DNA from: Microbacterium caowuchunii
Lineage (GTDB): Bacteria; Actinomycetota; Actinomycetes; Actinomycetales; Microbacteriaceae
Direction of reading: 5' to 3'
Assembly (NCBI RefSeq): GCF_008727755.1
Contig: NZ_CP044231.1
Location: 1,426,001 to 1,490,000 of the forward strand
DNA: 64,000 nt
A program made the translations under genes and the position numbers. Shown here piece by piece: positions 9,210 through 17,535 of the stretch (position 1 is its first letter; every line of letters begins with the position of its first letter). A model generated the notes under the pieces. That model made no database searches. It was not told where the DNA came from and saw only the letters and a list, made by a program, of their open reading frames with translations.

Positions 9210-9533
9210 ATGGATGACGACGCCTTCGAAGACTACGATCGCGAACTCGAGCTCGCCCTGTACCGCGAGTATCGGGATGTCGTCTCGCAGTTCCAGTACG
9301 TGATCGAGACCGAGCGACGGTTCTACCTCGCGAACGAGGTGAACGTCGTGCGCCGGGACACCGAGAACGACTTCTACTTCGAGATCTCGATGAAGGACGT
9401 GTGGGTGTGGGACATCTACCGCGCCGACCGCTTCGTCAAGGGCGTCCGCGTCCTGACGTTCAAGGACGTGAACGTCGAGGAGCTCTCCCGCCGCGACTTC
9501 CAGCTGCCCGAAGAGCTGTCGCTCGACAACTGA
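9210..9533 (+). CDS. DUF2469 family protein
   Basis: A 107-residue acidic soluble protein conserved across actinobacteria beside rnhB and yraN. Visible features are the DDDAFEDYDRELELALYREY start, the ETERRFYLANEV segment and RFVKGVRVLTFKDVNVEEL. No enzyme motif is recognised and its function is unknown. The last 28 bases of the gene, with 18 bases downstream, recur about 1.1 kb away (10643-10688), which marks an insertion between this gene and yraN. Confidence 0.92.
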   Translation: MDDDAFEDYDRELELALYREYRDVVSQFQYVIETERRFYLANEVNVVRRDTENDFYFEISMKDVWVWDIYRADRFVKGVRVLTFKDVNVEELSRRDFQLPEELSLDN

Positions 9534-9630
9534 CGCATCCCCGCCTCCCCCGCAGGCGCACGGTCTGCTCGGAGATGATGCGCGAACGCAGCGCGTCCAG
9601 GCCGTCCGCTCTCGGGTCGTCGTCGGTCAT
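9460..9630 (-). pseudogene. Probable truncated gene stub coupled to the DUF2236 gene
   Basis: An ATG at 9630 overlaps the stop codon of the DUF2236 gene by four bases (ATGA), the usual sign of a co-translated downstream gene. It opens with an ordinary-looking acidic N-terminus (MTDDDPRADGLDALRSRIIS and a few more residues), but after about 26 codons it enters the 46-bp repeat and then runs antisense to the DUF2469 gene in low-quality Arg/Ala-rich sequence until a stop at 9460. I infer that the rest of this gene was lost when the segment was inserted. It could instead be a chance open frame. Confidence 0.35.
9505..9550 (+). repeat. 46-bp direct repeat, left copy
   Basis: This copy covers the last codons and stop of the DUF2469 gene and 17-18 bases beyond. 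The partner is at 10643-10688; the 33 bases at 9518-9550 and 10656-10688 match with a single mismatch, and the preceding 13 bases match in 9. The two copies bracket the DUF2236 gene and the stub. Confidence 0.85.
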
Positions 9631-10532
9631 CCGCCGACCTTCCCGTGACCGGCGTTCTGAAGTCGCTGAATCCGGTCGCGGGCGAAGTCCTGGGCGCGTG
9701 GACCTGACCCGAGGGCGCGGGATGAGATGGCGAGCACGATTCTGGTCGCGGTGATCACGGGCAGGGGCGTTCGTCGCAGACCGAGCAGCTTGCGGTATGC
9801 GCGCGGAAGGCTCGCGACCGCAGCGGCGAACAGCACGCGGTAGGCGAGCCGCATCGGTCCGGTGAAGGGGACGTTGCGAAGGAACCGCACGACCTCGGCG
9901 ACACGCTCGTCATGCCGGAGGTCACCCCGCTCGAGGTAGGCATCCATCCGCGCCCTCAGATCGGCCTCGGTCTCGGGCGGATCGGATACGTGCATCAACC
10001 GGCCCGCTTGTGCCCATTCCCGCACATACGCGTCGGCCCCTCCCGGGATCGAGCCGCCCCAGCGCTGGTGGGCGCCGAGGAACGCCTCGGTGAAGGCGAC
10101 ATGGACCCATTCCAGGAGCGCCGCGTCAGACGCCGAATAGGTGCGGGGGCCGGTGTCCGTCGAGTAGGTACCGGCAACCCTCTGATGAAGGCGACCCACC
10201 CGGGCCGTCTCAGCGTGAGCCTGCTCGGTCGACCCATAGGTCACGCAGATGATCCAGCGCACCGTGCCGGTGAGACGCCCGATGGGGTCTTCGCGATAGC
10301 GGGAGAAGTCATGGACGCCCGCCATGGCGCCCGGGTGCAGCGCCTGGATGAGAAGAGCGCGTATGCCCGCGACGAACGTCGCCGTGCCGGCGTGCACCGT
10401 CCAGACCGCGCCGCCGTCGGCGAAGTAGCCGCCGTCGTCACCCTCAGCCAAAGCTCGAACCCATGCGGGCGTTCCGTCCGGATCGCCCGCCAGCGCCGTG
10501 AGGAGCCGCGCGCGCAGGGGAAGTCGGGTCAC
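9627..10532 (-). CDS. DUF2236 / MpaB-like oxygenase family protein
   Basis: A 301-residue protein of the DUF2236 family, which includes latex-clearing-protein and MpaB-type heme-dependent oxygenases. Family-like segments include LIQALHPGAMAGVHDFSRY near residue 65 and the FTEAFLGAHQRWGG region, with histidines that could coordinate heme or metal. No signal peptide or clear membrane anchor is present. Substrate is unknown. Starts at GTG. Its orientation is opposite to all neighbours, it lies between direct repeats, and it interrupts the usual DUF2469-yraN adjacency, so it was probably acquired or moved here. It is followed by an overlapping, apparently broken reading frame. Confidence 0.8.
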   Translation of the reverse strand: MTRLPLRARLLTALAGDPDGTPAWVRALAEGDDGGYFADGGAVWTVHAGTATFVAGIRALLIQALHPGAMAGVHDFSRYREDPIGRLTGTVRWIICVTYGSTEQAHAETARVGRLHQRVAGTYSTDTGPRTYSASDAALLEWVHVAFTEAFLGAHQRWGGSIPGGADAYVREWAQAGRLMHVSDPPETEADLRARMDAYLERGDLRHDERVAEVVRFLRNVPFTGPMRLAYRVLFAAAVASLPRAYRKLLGLRRTPLPVITATRIVLAISSRALGSGPRAQDFARDRIQRLQNAGHGKVGG

Positions 10533-10642
10533 TCTTCAAGGGTGCCACGGCACGGTGCGGTGAGCGCTCGGTGGTCTTCAGCCGGGCCGGGAGATCGGCG
10601 GACGCCGCAGCCGATCCGAGGGCACCCCGACCGCGAGCTGAA

Positions 10643-10688
10643 TGCCCGAAGGACGGTCGCTCGACACCTGACGCATCCCCGCCTCCCC
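10643..10688 (+). repeat. 46-bp direct repeat, right copy
   Basis: Second copy of the DUF2469 3' end, here non-coding. It lies in the 234-bp gap between the DUF2236 start and yraN and is followed by CGCAGGCG, which also follows the left copy. Apart from this relic and a possible promoter for the DUF2236 gene, the gap shows nothing I can name. Confidence 0.85.
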
Positions 10689-10766
10689 AGGCGCGCAGGC
10701 GGCTCATCCGTTCACCGACGCGCTGATCCCCGCCCGTCGCTTCGCGCCGCCAGGAACGCTGGGGGG

Positions 10767-11129
10767 ATGGCAGCGAAAGACGATCTGGGGCGGGACGGCG
10801 AGGGCGCCGCGGCCGCTTATCTGCGGGCCCAGGGCTATGAGGTGCTGGCGCGCAACTGGCGGTGCGCGGACGGGGAGATCGACATCGTCGCCCGTGAGGG
10901 GACGGAACTCGTCGTCGTCGAGGTCAAGACGCGCACCTCGGAACGGTTCGGGCACCCGCTCGAGGCGATCGACGCCCGCAAACGGTCCCGGCTGTGGCGG
11001 CTGGCCATGGCTTGGTGCGCCGCGCATCCGGAACACGCGCGCGGCGGACCCGTGCGCATCGACGCCGTGTCGGCCATCGGCGCAGGTCGCGGCGGCTTCC
11101 GGCTGGAGCACCTGCGGGATGTGCGATGA
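10767..11129 (+). CDS. YraN family protein (UPF0102, endonuclease-like)
   Basis: A 120-residue restriction-endonuclease-fold protein. The nuclease core is visible as GEIDIVAREGTELVVVEVKTR, giving the D...ExK arrangement of the fold. Function in vivo is unsettled. The stop overlaps the comM start by four bases (ATGA). The yraN-comM-dprA cluster is widespread and suggests a link to DNA uptake or processing. Confidence 0.9.
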   Translation: MAAKDDLGRDGEGAAAAYLRAQGYEVLARNWRCADGEIDIVAREGTELVVVEVKTRTSERFGHPLEAIDARKRSRLWRLAMAWCAAHPEHARGGPVRIDAVSAIGAGRGGFRLEHLRDVR

Positions 11130-12652
11130 GCGTCGCCCGCACCTGGGCGGTGGCATTGTCCGGCCTCGACGGCGCCTTGATCGATGTCGAGGCGGATCTG
11201 AGCCAGCAGACGCCGGATTTCCGCATCATCGGCCTGGCGGACCGGGCACTGGGCGAGGCCGTGCAGCGTGTGCACAATGCGTGCGCGAACTCGGGTCTGC
11301 CGCTTCCGCGGCGGCGGATCACGGTGAACCTCTCCCCGGCGAGCCTGCCCAAACACGGCTCCGCCTTCGACCTGGCGATCGCGGTCGCGGCCCTCGCGAC
11401 AGACGGCGGGCTGGACACCGCATCGGTCGCCGCGACCGTGCACCTGGGGGAGCTGGGGCTGGACGGACGGTTGCGTCCGGTCGCGGGCGTCCTCCCCGCG
11501 GTGGTCTCCGCAGCACGGGCGGGCCGCACGCGGATCATGGTGCCGATCGGCAACCTCGCCGAGGCCTCCCTGGTCGAGGGGATCGACGTCGTCGGGGCGG
11601 CGACGCTCGCCGAGGTGGCGCGTCGCCACGGCGCGCAGATCGAGGTTCCCGAGGTTCCGCCCGACATCCCGGAGCCCCTGCCCTGCGACGACCCCGAACC
11701 GGCGGATCTCTCGGATGTGGTCGGCCAGCGGGACGCCGTGGAGGCGCTGATCGTCGCCGCAGCCGGCGGCCACCACCTGCTCATGAGCGGGCCGCCGGGA
11801 GCAGGCAAGACGATGCTCGCCCGCCGGCTCCCCGGGATCCTCCCGCCCCTCGACGAGCGCGCCGCGCTCGCGGTGGCATCGATCCGATCGCTCTCCGGAG
11901 AACGCGTCAGCAGCCTGTCCCGCGTGCCGCCGATCGAGGCGCCGCACCACACCGCGAGCATCGTGTCACTCGTGGGAGGAGGGTCGCGGGTGATCCGTCC
12001 GGGTGCCATCGCCCGCGCCAGTGAGGGCGTCCTGTTCCTCGACGAGGCGGGGGAGTTTCCCGCATCGGTGCTGGACGCCCTCCGTCAGCCCCTCGAACGC
12101 GGGGACATCGAGATCCACCGGGCGGGCGCGTCGGTGCGCTACCCCGCGCGGTTCCAGCTCGTCCTTGCGACGAACCCCTGTCCGTGCGGCAACCACGGTG
12201 TGCGCGGGGCCGCCTGCGAATGCGCGCCCTTCGCCATCCGGCGCTATCTCGGACGGCTCTCCGGGCCGCTCCTCGACCGGGTCGACATCGAACTGCCGAT
12301 GCGGCGGGTCGCCAGGATCGGTGCCGACCCGGCGACGGACCGGGTGACCAGCGCGCAGGCGCGGGAACGGGTGGCGCGAGCACGGGACAGCGCGGCCCGG
12401 CGCCTGCACGCGACACCCTGGCGCCGGAACGTGGACGTGTCGGGACCGTGGCTGAGGGAGGGTCCCGCCGCACCGGACCGGAGCGTCCGCGGACCGCTCG
12501 ACGCCGCCCTGGAGCGCGGGGCGCTGACCCTCCGCGGTTACGACCGTGTCCTCCGGGTGGCCTGGACCCTCGCCGATATGGACGGCCGCATGCGCCTGGA
12601 GCCGGGCGACATCGGCAGGGCGCTGTTCATGAAGAAGGGGATCGCCGCATGA
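11126..12652 (+). CDS. comM: YifB/ComM family Mg-chelatase-like AAA+ ATPase
   Basis: A 508-residue AAA+ protein. The N-terminal ~190 residues form the ChlI-like S5-fold domain (PDFRIIGLADRALGEAVQRV), then the AAA+ core with Walker A GPPGAGKT at about residue 222 and Walker B LFLDEAGEF, and a C-terminal Mg-chelatase domain with the Cys-rich CPCGNHG turn. In Vibrio, ComM is a branch-migrating helicase that helps integrate transforming DNA; transfer of that role here is inference. Overlaps yraN and dprA by 4 nt each. Confidence 0.93.
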   Translation: MSVARTWAVALSGLDGALIDVEADLSQQTPDFRIIGLADRALGEAVQRVHNACANSGLPLPRRRITVNLSPASLPKHGSAFDLAIAVAALATDGGLDTASVAATVHLGELGLDGRLRPVAGVLPAVVSAARAGRTRIMVPIGNLAEASLVEGIDVVGAATLAEVARRHGAQIEVPEVPPDIPEPLPCDDPEPADLSDVVGQRDAVEALIVAAAGGHHLLMSGPPGAGKTMLARRLPGILPPLDERAALAVASIRSLSGERVSSLSRVPPIEAPHHTASIVSLVGGGSRVIRPGAIARASEGVLFLDEAGEFPASVLDALRQPLERGDIEIHRAGASVRYPARFQLVLATNPCPCGNHGVRGAACECAPFAIRRYLGRLSGPLLDRVDIELPMRRVARIGADPATDRVTSAQARERVARARDSAARRLHATPWRRNVDVSGPWLREGPAAPDRSVRGPLDAALERGALTLRGYDRVLRVAWTLADMDGRMRLEPGDIGRALFMKKGIAA

Positions 12653-13836
12653 CATCGTTGGACGATCTCGTGGACCGGATGCCCGATGTCGGGCCGGCGG
12701 CCACGGAACCGGATGCCTGGCAGCGGGAGGACCGCGCTGCGCGGATCCTCTGGAGCGGGCTGCTCGAGCCCGGGGATCGGCTGGGAGGCGCGCTCATCCG
12801 CGCGCGCGGCGCAGCCGAAGCCTGGCGCCTGGTCGAAGGGTTGCCCTCCGCGGACGTGCTCGCCGCGGAGGCTGACATCGGTCGGAACGAGGCGAAGGCC
12901 GCGATCGAGAGATGGGCACCGAGGCTCGGATCGCGGACCGCCGAGGAGGCCCTCGAGCGCGCGGAGCGACACCGTGTCGCCGTGGTGGTCCCGGGGGACG
13001 ACGACTGGCCCGCAGCCCTCGACGATCTCGGTGACCACGCTCCGCCGTGCCTCTGGGTACGCGGCGGGCGGGGGTGGTCGGCGGGACTGGATCCGTCCGT
13101 CGCGATCGTCGGCGCTCGGGCGGCCACCTCCTATGGAGAGCACGTGGCGGGGGAGATCGCCGCGGGGCTCGCTGGGGCGGGGATCGTGGTCGTCTCCGGT
13201 GCCGCCTACGGCATCGACGGTGCCGCCCACCGTGCCGCCCTCGCGAGCGGCGGCACGACGCTGGCATTCCTCGCCGGCGGCTGCGACCGCGCGTACCCCA
13301 GCGGGCACACCGACCTGCTGGAGCGGATCGCGGCGTCCGGCGCCGTCGTCAGCGAGGTGCCGTGCGGTGCGGCGCCCACCAAGTGGCGCTTCCTGCAACG
13401 CAATCGGCTGATCGCTGCGGCGACGTATGCCACCGTCGTGGTCGAGGCGGGTGTTCGCAGCGGCTCTCTCAACACGGCCGGTCACGCCGCCTCCCTCGGT
13501 CGCCCGATCGGTGCCGTACCGGGTCCGGTGACGAGCGCGGCATCCGCGGGCACGCACCGTCTCCTGCGCGAGTTCGACGCGGTCTGCGTGACGGGGGTCG
13601 ACGATGTCCGGGAGCTCATCGGTCTCGATCCGGGGAACGGAACGGCCGCCCCGTCACCGGAAGCGGCGGGGCGGATCCGTGTGCTCGATGCGCTGAGTGA
13701 CCGTGTCCCGCGCCGGGTCGAGGACGTCGCCGCCCGCTCCGGGATGTCCGGGGCGGACGTCCGAGCGCACCTGGGCACATTGATGCTGGAGGGGGCCGCC
13801 GAACCCGTCGCGGACCGGTGGCGGCGCGTTCGCTGA
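12649..13836 (+). CDS. dprA: DNA-processing protein DprA
   Basis: Loads RecA on incoming single-stranded DNA during transformation. The 395-residue protein has a helical N-terminal region, a Rossmann-like core with SVAIVGARAATSYGEHVA and SGAAYGIDGAAHRAAL, the FLQRNRLIAA segment, and a C-terminal winged-helix domain (about 320-395). Starts four bases inside comM (ATGA). Length is typical for actinobacteria. No other competence genes are in the window. Confidence 0.95.
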   Translation: MTSLDDLVDRMPDVGPAATEPDAWQREDRAARILWSGLLEPGDRLGGALIRARGAAEAWRLVEGLPSADVLAAEADIGRNEAKAAIERWAPRLGSRTAEEALERAERHRVAVVVPGDDDWPAALDDLGDHAPPCLWVRGGRGWSAGLDPSVAIVGARAATSYGEHVAGEIAAGLAGAGIVVVSGAAYGIDGAAHRAALASGGTTLAFLAGGCDRAYPSGHTDLLERIAASGAVVSEVPCGAAPTKWRFLQRNRLIAAATYATVVVEAGVRSGSLNTAGHAASLGRPIGAVPGPVTSAASAGTHRLLREFDAVCVTGVDDVRELIGLDPGNGTAAPSPEAAGRIRVLDALSDRVPRRVEDVAARSGMSGADVRAHLGTLMLEGAAEPVADRWRRVR

Positions 13837-13910
13837 GGGGAGGCGCATCCGCATCACCCGGAGTGGGGCGGTGCCATCCGGCGCTGCCGCTCTCCCCTGA
13901 AGCTCGCCGG

Positions 13911-14051
13911 CTAAGGCCGGTCCGCGGTGCCGTGGGGAGGCGGCGTGCCGTCGTCGTCGAGGTCCGGCATCGGCAGGGGCGACTCCTGCTCGTCGGCGGA
14001 TCCGTCGTCGTAGTGGTCCTGCTGGGGTCGCTCGTTGCCGTCTCGACTCAT
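13911..14051 (-). CDS. Small acidic protein, 46 residues, unknown function
   Basis: A short minus-strand frame in the 314-bp space between dprA and xerC encodes MSRDGNERPQQDHYDDG followed by an Asp/Glu/Pro-rich remainder ending in TADRP. The codon third positions are GC-rich like the neighbours, and the composition (acidic, no hydrophobic core) suggests a disordered small protein. The upstream CTGGCGG could be a weak ribosome binding site. Nothing else is seen in this gap. Confidence 0.5.
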   Translation of the reverse strand: MSRDGNERPQQDHYDDGSADEQESPLPMPDLDDDGTPPPHGTADRP

Positions 14052-14150
14052 ACCGCCAGTAGACGCCACCGCGGTGGGACGCGGGAGGGCCTTGACGGGC
14101 GGCGCGCGTGGCGGTCACGGTGCGGTGGGTACTCCGGGCATGCTGGGGGA

Positions 14151-15056
14151 ATGGAGCTTCTGCGGGCGATCGAGGACTGGACACGGCACCTGTCCGACGT
14201 GCGCCGCCTCTCGCCCGCAACGGTGCGCGCCTACCGGGCGGATCTGATGGATCTCTCGGCCGCGGTGGGCGGGGAGACCGATCTCGGCAGGGTCGACCTC
14301 GAAGAGCTCCGGGAATGGCTGTGGGCCGCCACGAACCGCGGCGACAGCCGCGCGACCCTCGCCCGCCGCACCGCCGCCGCGCGCGGGTTCTTCGGCTGGG
14401 CGCGCGAGGCAGGACACGTGGAAACGGACCCGAGCCTGCGGCTGGTCGCGCCCAAGCGGGGTCGTACCCTGCCCGCCGTGGCCACCGCGCCCGCCCTGGC
14501 CGAGGTCCTCGCCTCGCTCGCCGACGATGCAGCCGACGGCGACCCGGTGGCGCTGCGGGACCACGCCGTCCTGGAACTGCTCTACGGCGCTGCCCTGCGC
14601 GTTTCGGAGCTCTGCTCCGTGCGGATCGGCGACATCGACCGGGACCGGCTCACGGTGCGGGTGACAGGCAAGGGTGACAAGGATCGCGTGGTCCCCTTCG
14701 GCGTTCCCGCCGTCCGTGCCGTCGACGCCTACCTGGTGCGGGCACGTCCCGCCCTCGCCGGACGGTCCGCCGGACCCGTGGATGCCCTCTTCCTCGGAGT
14801 GAGAGGCGGGGCGCTCGGGCCGCGGAGCGTCTACGACCTCGTGACGCGCACCGTCGGCCCGGCCCTCGGCTCCGGTGCCGTCGGCCCGCACACCCTGCGG
14901 CATTCGGCGGCGACCCACCTGCTCGACGGCGGCGCGGATCTGCGCGCCGTGCAGGAGTTCCTCGGCCACGCGAGCCTCGGGACGACCCAGATCTACACCC
15001 ACGTCTCGGGCGAGCGCCTGGTCTCCACCTACCGCCTCGCCCACCCGCGCGCCTGA
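14151..15056 (+). CDS. xerC: Tyrosine recombinase XerC
   Basis: Site-specific recombinase that with XerD resolves chromosome dimers at dif. The 301-residue protein has the N-terminal SAM-like domain and the catalytic domain with Arg150 (AALRVSELC), His247-x-x-Arg250 (HTLRHSAATHLLDGG), His273 (FLGHASLG) and the nucleophile Tyr282 (QIYTHVS). ATG start preceded by GGGG. Its position between dprA and rpsB is the chromosomal XerC place in actinobacteria, not a mobile-element integrase context. Confidence 0.94.
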   Translation: MELLRAIEDWTRHLSDVRRLSPATVRAYRADLMDLSAAVGGETDLGRVDLEELREWLWAATNRGDSRATLARRTAAARGFFGWAREAGHVETDPSLRLVAPKRGRTLPAVATAPALAEVLASLADDAADGDPVALRDHAVLELLYGAALRVSELCSVRIGDIDRDRLTVRVTGKGDKDRVVPFGVPAVRAVDAYLVRARPALAGRSAGPVDALFLGVRGGALGPRSVYDLVTRTVGPALGSGAVGPHTLRHSAATHLLDGGADLRAVQEFLGHASLGTTQIYTHVSGERLVSTYRLAHPRA

Positions 15057-15100
15057 CCGGGGAGGCGGACGGGCGCGGCGCCGCGGCGTAGCGTGGGGAC

Positions 15101-15670
15101 ATGTCCGTCTCGTCACGTCACCGCCTCGCGCTTCCGCTGCTCATCGCCACCCTCCTCGTCGTGTCCGGATGCAGCGTCCTCCCGGATCCGCGCCAGACGG
15201 TCGTACCCACGGACGCGGGCGCCGCATCCCCTCCGCCCGTGGCGACCACTGCGGCCCCCTCCGCGGCCCCGGCGCAGCCCGGATCGGAGAGCGACTGCGG
15301 CGGCGCGCCGGTGTCGGTCGACGGCGCCGACCTCGACGTCGTCCTCACCGGGGACTGCCCGTCCGTCTCGGTGAACGGCAACGACGTCGACATCGACGCC
15401 TCGGCGGCGACCGTGGGCGCGATGCAGCTGAGCGGCGACCGGATGGACCTCGACGCGCGGTCCGTCGACACGCTCGCCGTCAGCGGTCAGGACAACGACG
15501 TGGACGCCGACCGGATCGGCTCGCTCACCGTCAACGGCGACCGGAACGAGATCGAGGCCCGGGCGTCGATCGACCGCGTCGTCGTCGCCGGCGCCGACAA
15601 CGAGATCTCGTCCGCCCAGCTGGGCGAGATCGTCGACAGCGGTCAGCGCAACCGGGTAGGCGCGCCCTGA
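15101..15670 (+). CDS. DUF3060 lipoprotein
   Basis: A 189-residue secreted lipoprotein. The signal peptide ends in the lipobox VSGC with Cys24; a Pro/Ala/Thr-rich linker follows to about residue 65; the rest is a set of short repeats with alternating hydrophobic residues and Gly-Asn/Asp turns (VSVNGNDVDIDA, LAVSGQDNDVDA, LTVNGDRNEIEA, VVVAGADNEISS), as in DUF3060 beta-solenoid proteins. Anchored on the outer face of the membrane; function unknown. Confidence 0.85.
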   Translation: MSVSSRHRLALPLLIATLLVVSGCSVLPDPRQTVVPTDAGAASPPPVATTAAPSAAPAQPGSESDCGGAPVSVDGADLDVVLTGDCPSVSVNGNDVDIDASAATVGAMQLSGDRMDLDARSVDTLAVSGQDNDVDADRIGSLTVNGDRNEIEARASIDRVVVAGADNEISSAQLGEIVDSGQRNRVGAP

Positions 15671-15677
15671 CCATCCG

Positions 15678-16226
15678 TCAGCAGCAGGGCAGCAGCACCG
15701 CGCGGGGCACCTCGCCCAGGAACAGCAGGGGATTGACGTAGTCGCCGTTCCACCGTGCGCCCAGATGGAGCTCGCCCGGCCCGCTGTGACCGCCTGCCGC
15801 GAGTTCGCCGATGTCGTCCCCCTGAGCGACGGCCGTTCCGGGGACCAGGGGGGACGAGACCGGCTCCAGGGTCGACACGATGCCCTGACCGTGGTCGATC
15901 GTTATCAGCGGACGATCCACCACGGTGCCGGCGAACAGCACGACCCCGTCCGCCGGAGCGCGGACGGAGCGTTCCGCGACGAGCACGTCGATGCCGCGGT
16001 GGCCCGGACCGTAGGCGTGTGCGGGCTGCTGGTACCGGTGACTCACCACACCCGCGACCGGCCAGATCCAGAGCGGGTCCACGAGCGGCGGAGCGGCGGT
16101 GCCAACGCCCGGCGCGGCGGTGCTCGCAGCCCCGCGCATCGCGACGGCGGGCGGAGCCGTGAGTCCGCCGGTGAGCATGAGCAGGGTGAGCGCGACCACG
16201 GATCGGCGGAGAACGGGATGGGGCAT
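15678..16226 (-). CDS. M23 (LytM-like) peptidase-domain protein, degenerate active site
   Basis: A 182-residue secreted protein with a signal peptide (about residues 1-29, ending near PPAVA) and one LytM domain. The first zinc-binding motif HxxxD is present (GHRGIDV), but the HxH motif reads ELHLGARW, so one of its histidines is replaced by Glu. M23 proteins cut peptidoglycan cross-links; with this change it may be inactive and act as a wall-binding or activator protein. This short version is common in actinobacteria. Two cysteines end the protein (LLPCC). It is divergent from rpsB. Confidence 0.82.
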   Translation of the reverse strand: MPHPVLRRSVVALTLLMLTGGLTAPPAVAMRGAASTAAPGVGTAAPPLVDPLWIWPVAGVVSHRYQQPAHAYGPGHRGIDVLVAERSVRAPADGVVLFAGTVVDRPLITIDHGQGIVSTLEPVSSPLVPGTAVAQGDDIGELAAGGHSGPGELHLGARWNGDYVNPLLFLGEVPRAVLLPCC

Positions 16227-16343
16227 GGAAGAACCCTGCGCTGCCGCACCGTCACCCGCGCCGGGATGCGGCCGGCGGGGGAGAAGACGCCCGCCGGACG
16301 AGCATGGGGAGGACGCGATGACCCGAGGCGCGACTGATACACT

Positions 16344-16526
16344 GGGGGCGCACCTCGCTCGTCGGGGTGACTCCGCGTGCCCACAGCGGCACGGATCCCC
16401 GGATCCGTCTCGCGGCATCCACACCCTTCGGTCTCGTCGCGTCAGCGACGTGCGGGTGTGCGCCGGGCACCAGGCTCGCCGGCCGATCGGTCAGGCGCGA
16501 CAACCGTACAGAACAGGAGAACGGCC
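16344..16526 (+). promoter_or_regulatory. Structured 5' leader of rpsB
   Basis: A promoter-like TACACT (16338-16343) is followed by some 180 nt of non-coding leader. It contains an 18-bp near-palindrome at 16391-16408 and a hairpin with outer stem 16420-16426/16454-16460 (7 bp) and inner stem 16435-16440/16445-16450 (6 bp, GTCA loop). S2 leaders that sense free S2 are known in other bacteria; an equivalent role here is inference. The other 110 bp between the M23 gene and the promoter show nothing notable. Confidence 0.35.
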
Positions 16527-17510
16527 ATGGCCGTCGTCACCATTCGCCAGCTGCTCGACAGCGGCGTCCACTTCGGACACCAGACCCGCCGGTGGAACCC
16601 GAAAGTCAAGCGCTTCATCCTCACCGAGCGCAGCGGTATCCACATCATCGACCTGCAGCAGTCGCTCGGGTACATCGACAAGGCGTACGAATTCACCAAG
16701 GAGACCGTCGCACACGGCGGCACCATCCTCTTCGTGGGTACCAAGAAGCAGGCTCAGGAAGTCCTGGCCGAGCAGGCGACCCGCGTGGGCCAGCCCTACG
16801 TCAACCAGCGCTGGCTCGGTGGCCTCCTCACCAACTTCGCCACGGTCTCCAAGCGCCTCGCGCGCATGAAGGAGCTCGAGGAGCTGGACTACGAGAACCC
16901 CGCCGACAGTGGCTTCACCAAGAAGGAACTGCTGCTCAAGAAGCGCGAGCTCGACAAGCTGCACAAGTCCCTCGGCGGTATCCGCAACCTGACCAAGACG
17001 CCGTCCGCGCTCTGGGTCGTCGACGCGAAGCGCGAGCACCTGGCCATCGACGAGGCCAAGAAGCTCGGCATTCCCGTCATCGGCATCCTCGACACCAACG
17101 CGGACCCGGACGAGTTCCAGTACCCGATCCCCGGTAACGACGACGCGATCCGCTCCGTCTCGCTGCTGACGCGCATCATCGCCGACGCCGCAGCCGAGGG
17201 CCTCATCCAGCGCCACCAGCCCGCCGGCGACGCCGAGCCGGCCGCCGAGCCGCTGGCCGAGTGGGAGCGCGAGCTGCTCGAGCAGGGCGCCCCCGAGCAG
17301 TCCTCCGCCGAGACCGCTGCCGTCGCCGACCAGGCCGAAGCCGCCGCCGAGGCGACCGAGCTCATCGCCGACGAGCAGGCCATCGAGGGTCAGGCTGCGA
17401 CCGAGTCCGCCGCCGACGCCGCCGGTGCCGCCGAGCACGACGAGGCGATCGCCGCTGCGTCGGGCGAGACGGTCGAGGCCGTCGCCGCCGCCGAGGCAGC
17501 CGACAAGTAA
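16527..17510 (+). CDS. rpsB: 30S ribosomal protein S2
   Basis: Small-subunit protein S2, 327 residues. The conserved core is obvious ([20 protein letters not shown], then FVGTKKQAQ and [11 protein letters not shown], and [20 protein letters not shown]). From about residue 235 it carries a 90-residue Ala/Glu-rich acidic tail, much longer than in E. coli but usual for Microbacteriaceae. ATG preceded by CAGGAGAAC. Forms the standard rpsB-tsf pair. Confidence 0.98.
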   Translation: MAVVTIRQLLDSGVHFGHQTRRWNPKVKRFILTERSGIHIIDLQQSLGYIDKAYEFTKETVAHGGTILFVGTKKQAQEVLAEQATRVGQPYVNQRWLGGLLTNFATVSKRLARMKELEELDYENPADSGFTKKELLLKKRELDKLHKSLGGIRNLTKTPSALWVVDAKREHLAIDEAKKLGIPVIGILDTNADPDEFQYPIPGNDDAIRSVSLLTRIIADAAAEGLIQRHQPAGDAEPAAEPLAEWERELLEQGAPEQSSAETAAVADQAEAAAEATELIADEQAIEGQAATESAADAAGAAEHDEAIAAASGETVEAVAAAEAADK

Positions 17511-17535
17511 ACCCCTGCGGCCCCACGGAGCCGCA

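Noticed and set aside
14151..15056. Tyrosine recombinase as sign of an integrated element
   Set aside because: It is chromosomal XerC by sequence and by its dprA-xerC-rpsB position; no att-like repeats or phage genes are nearby.
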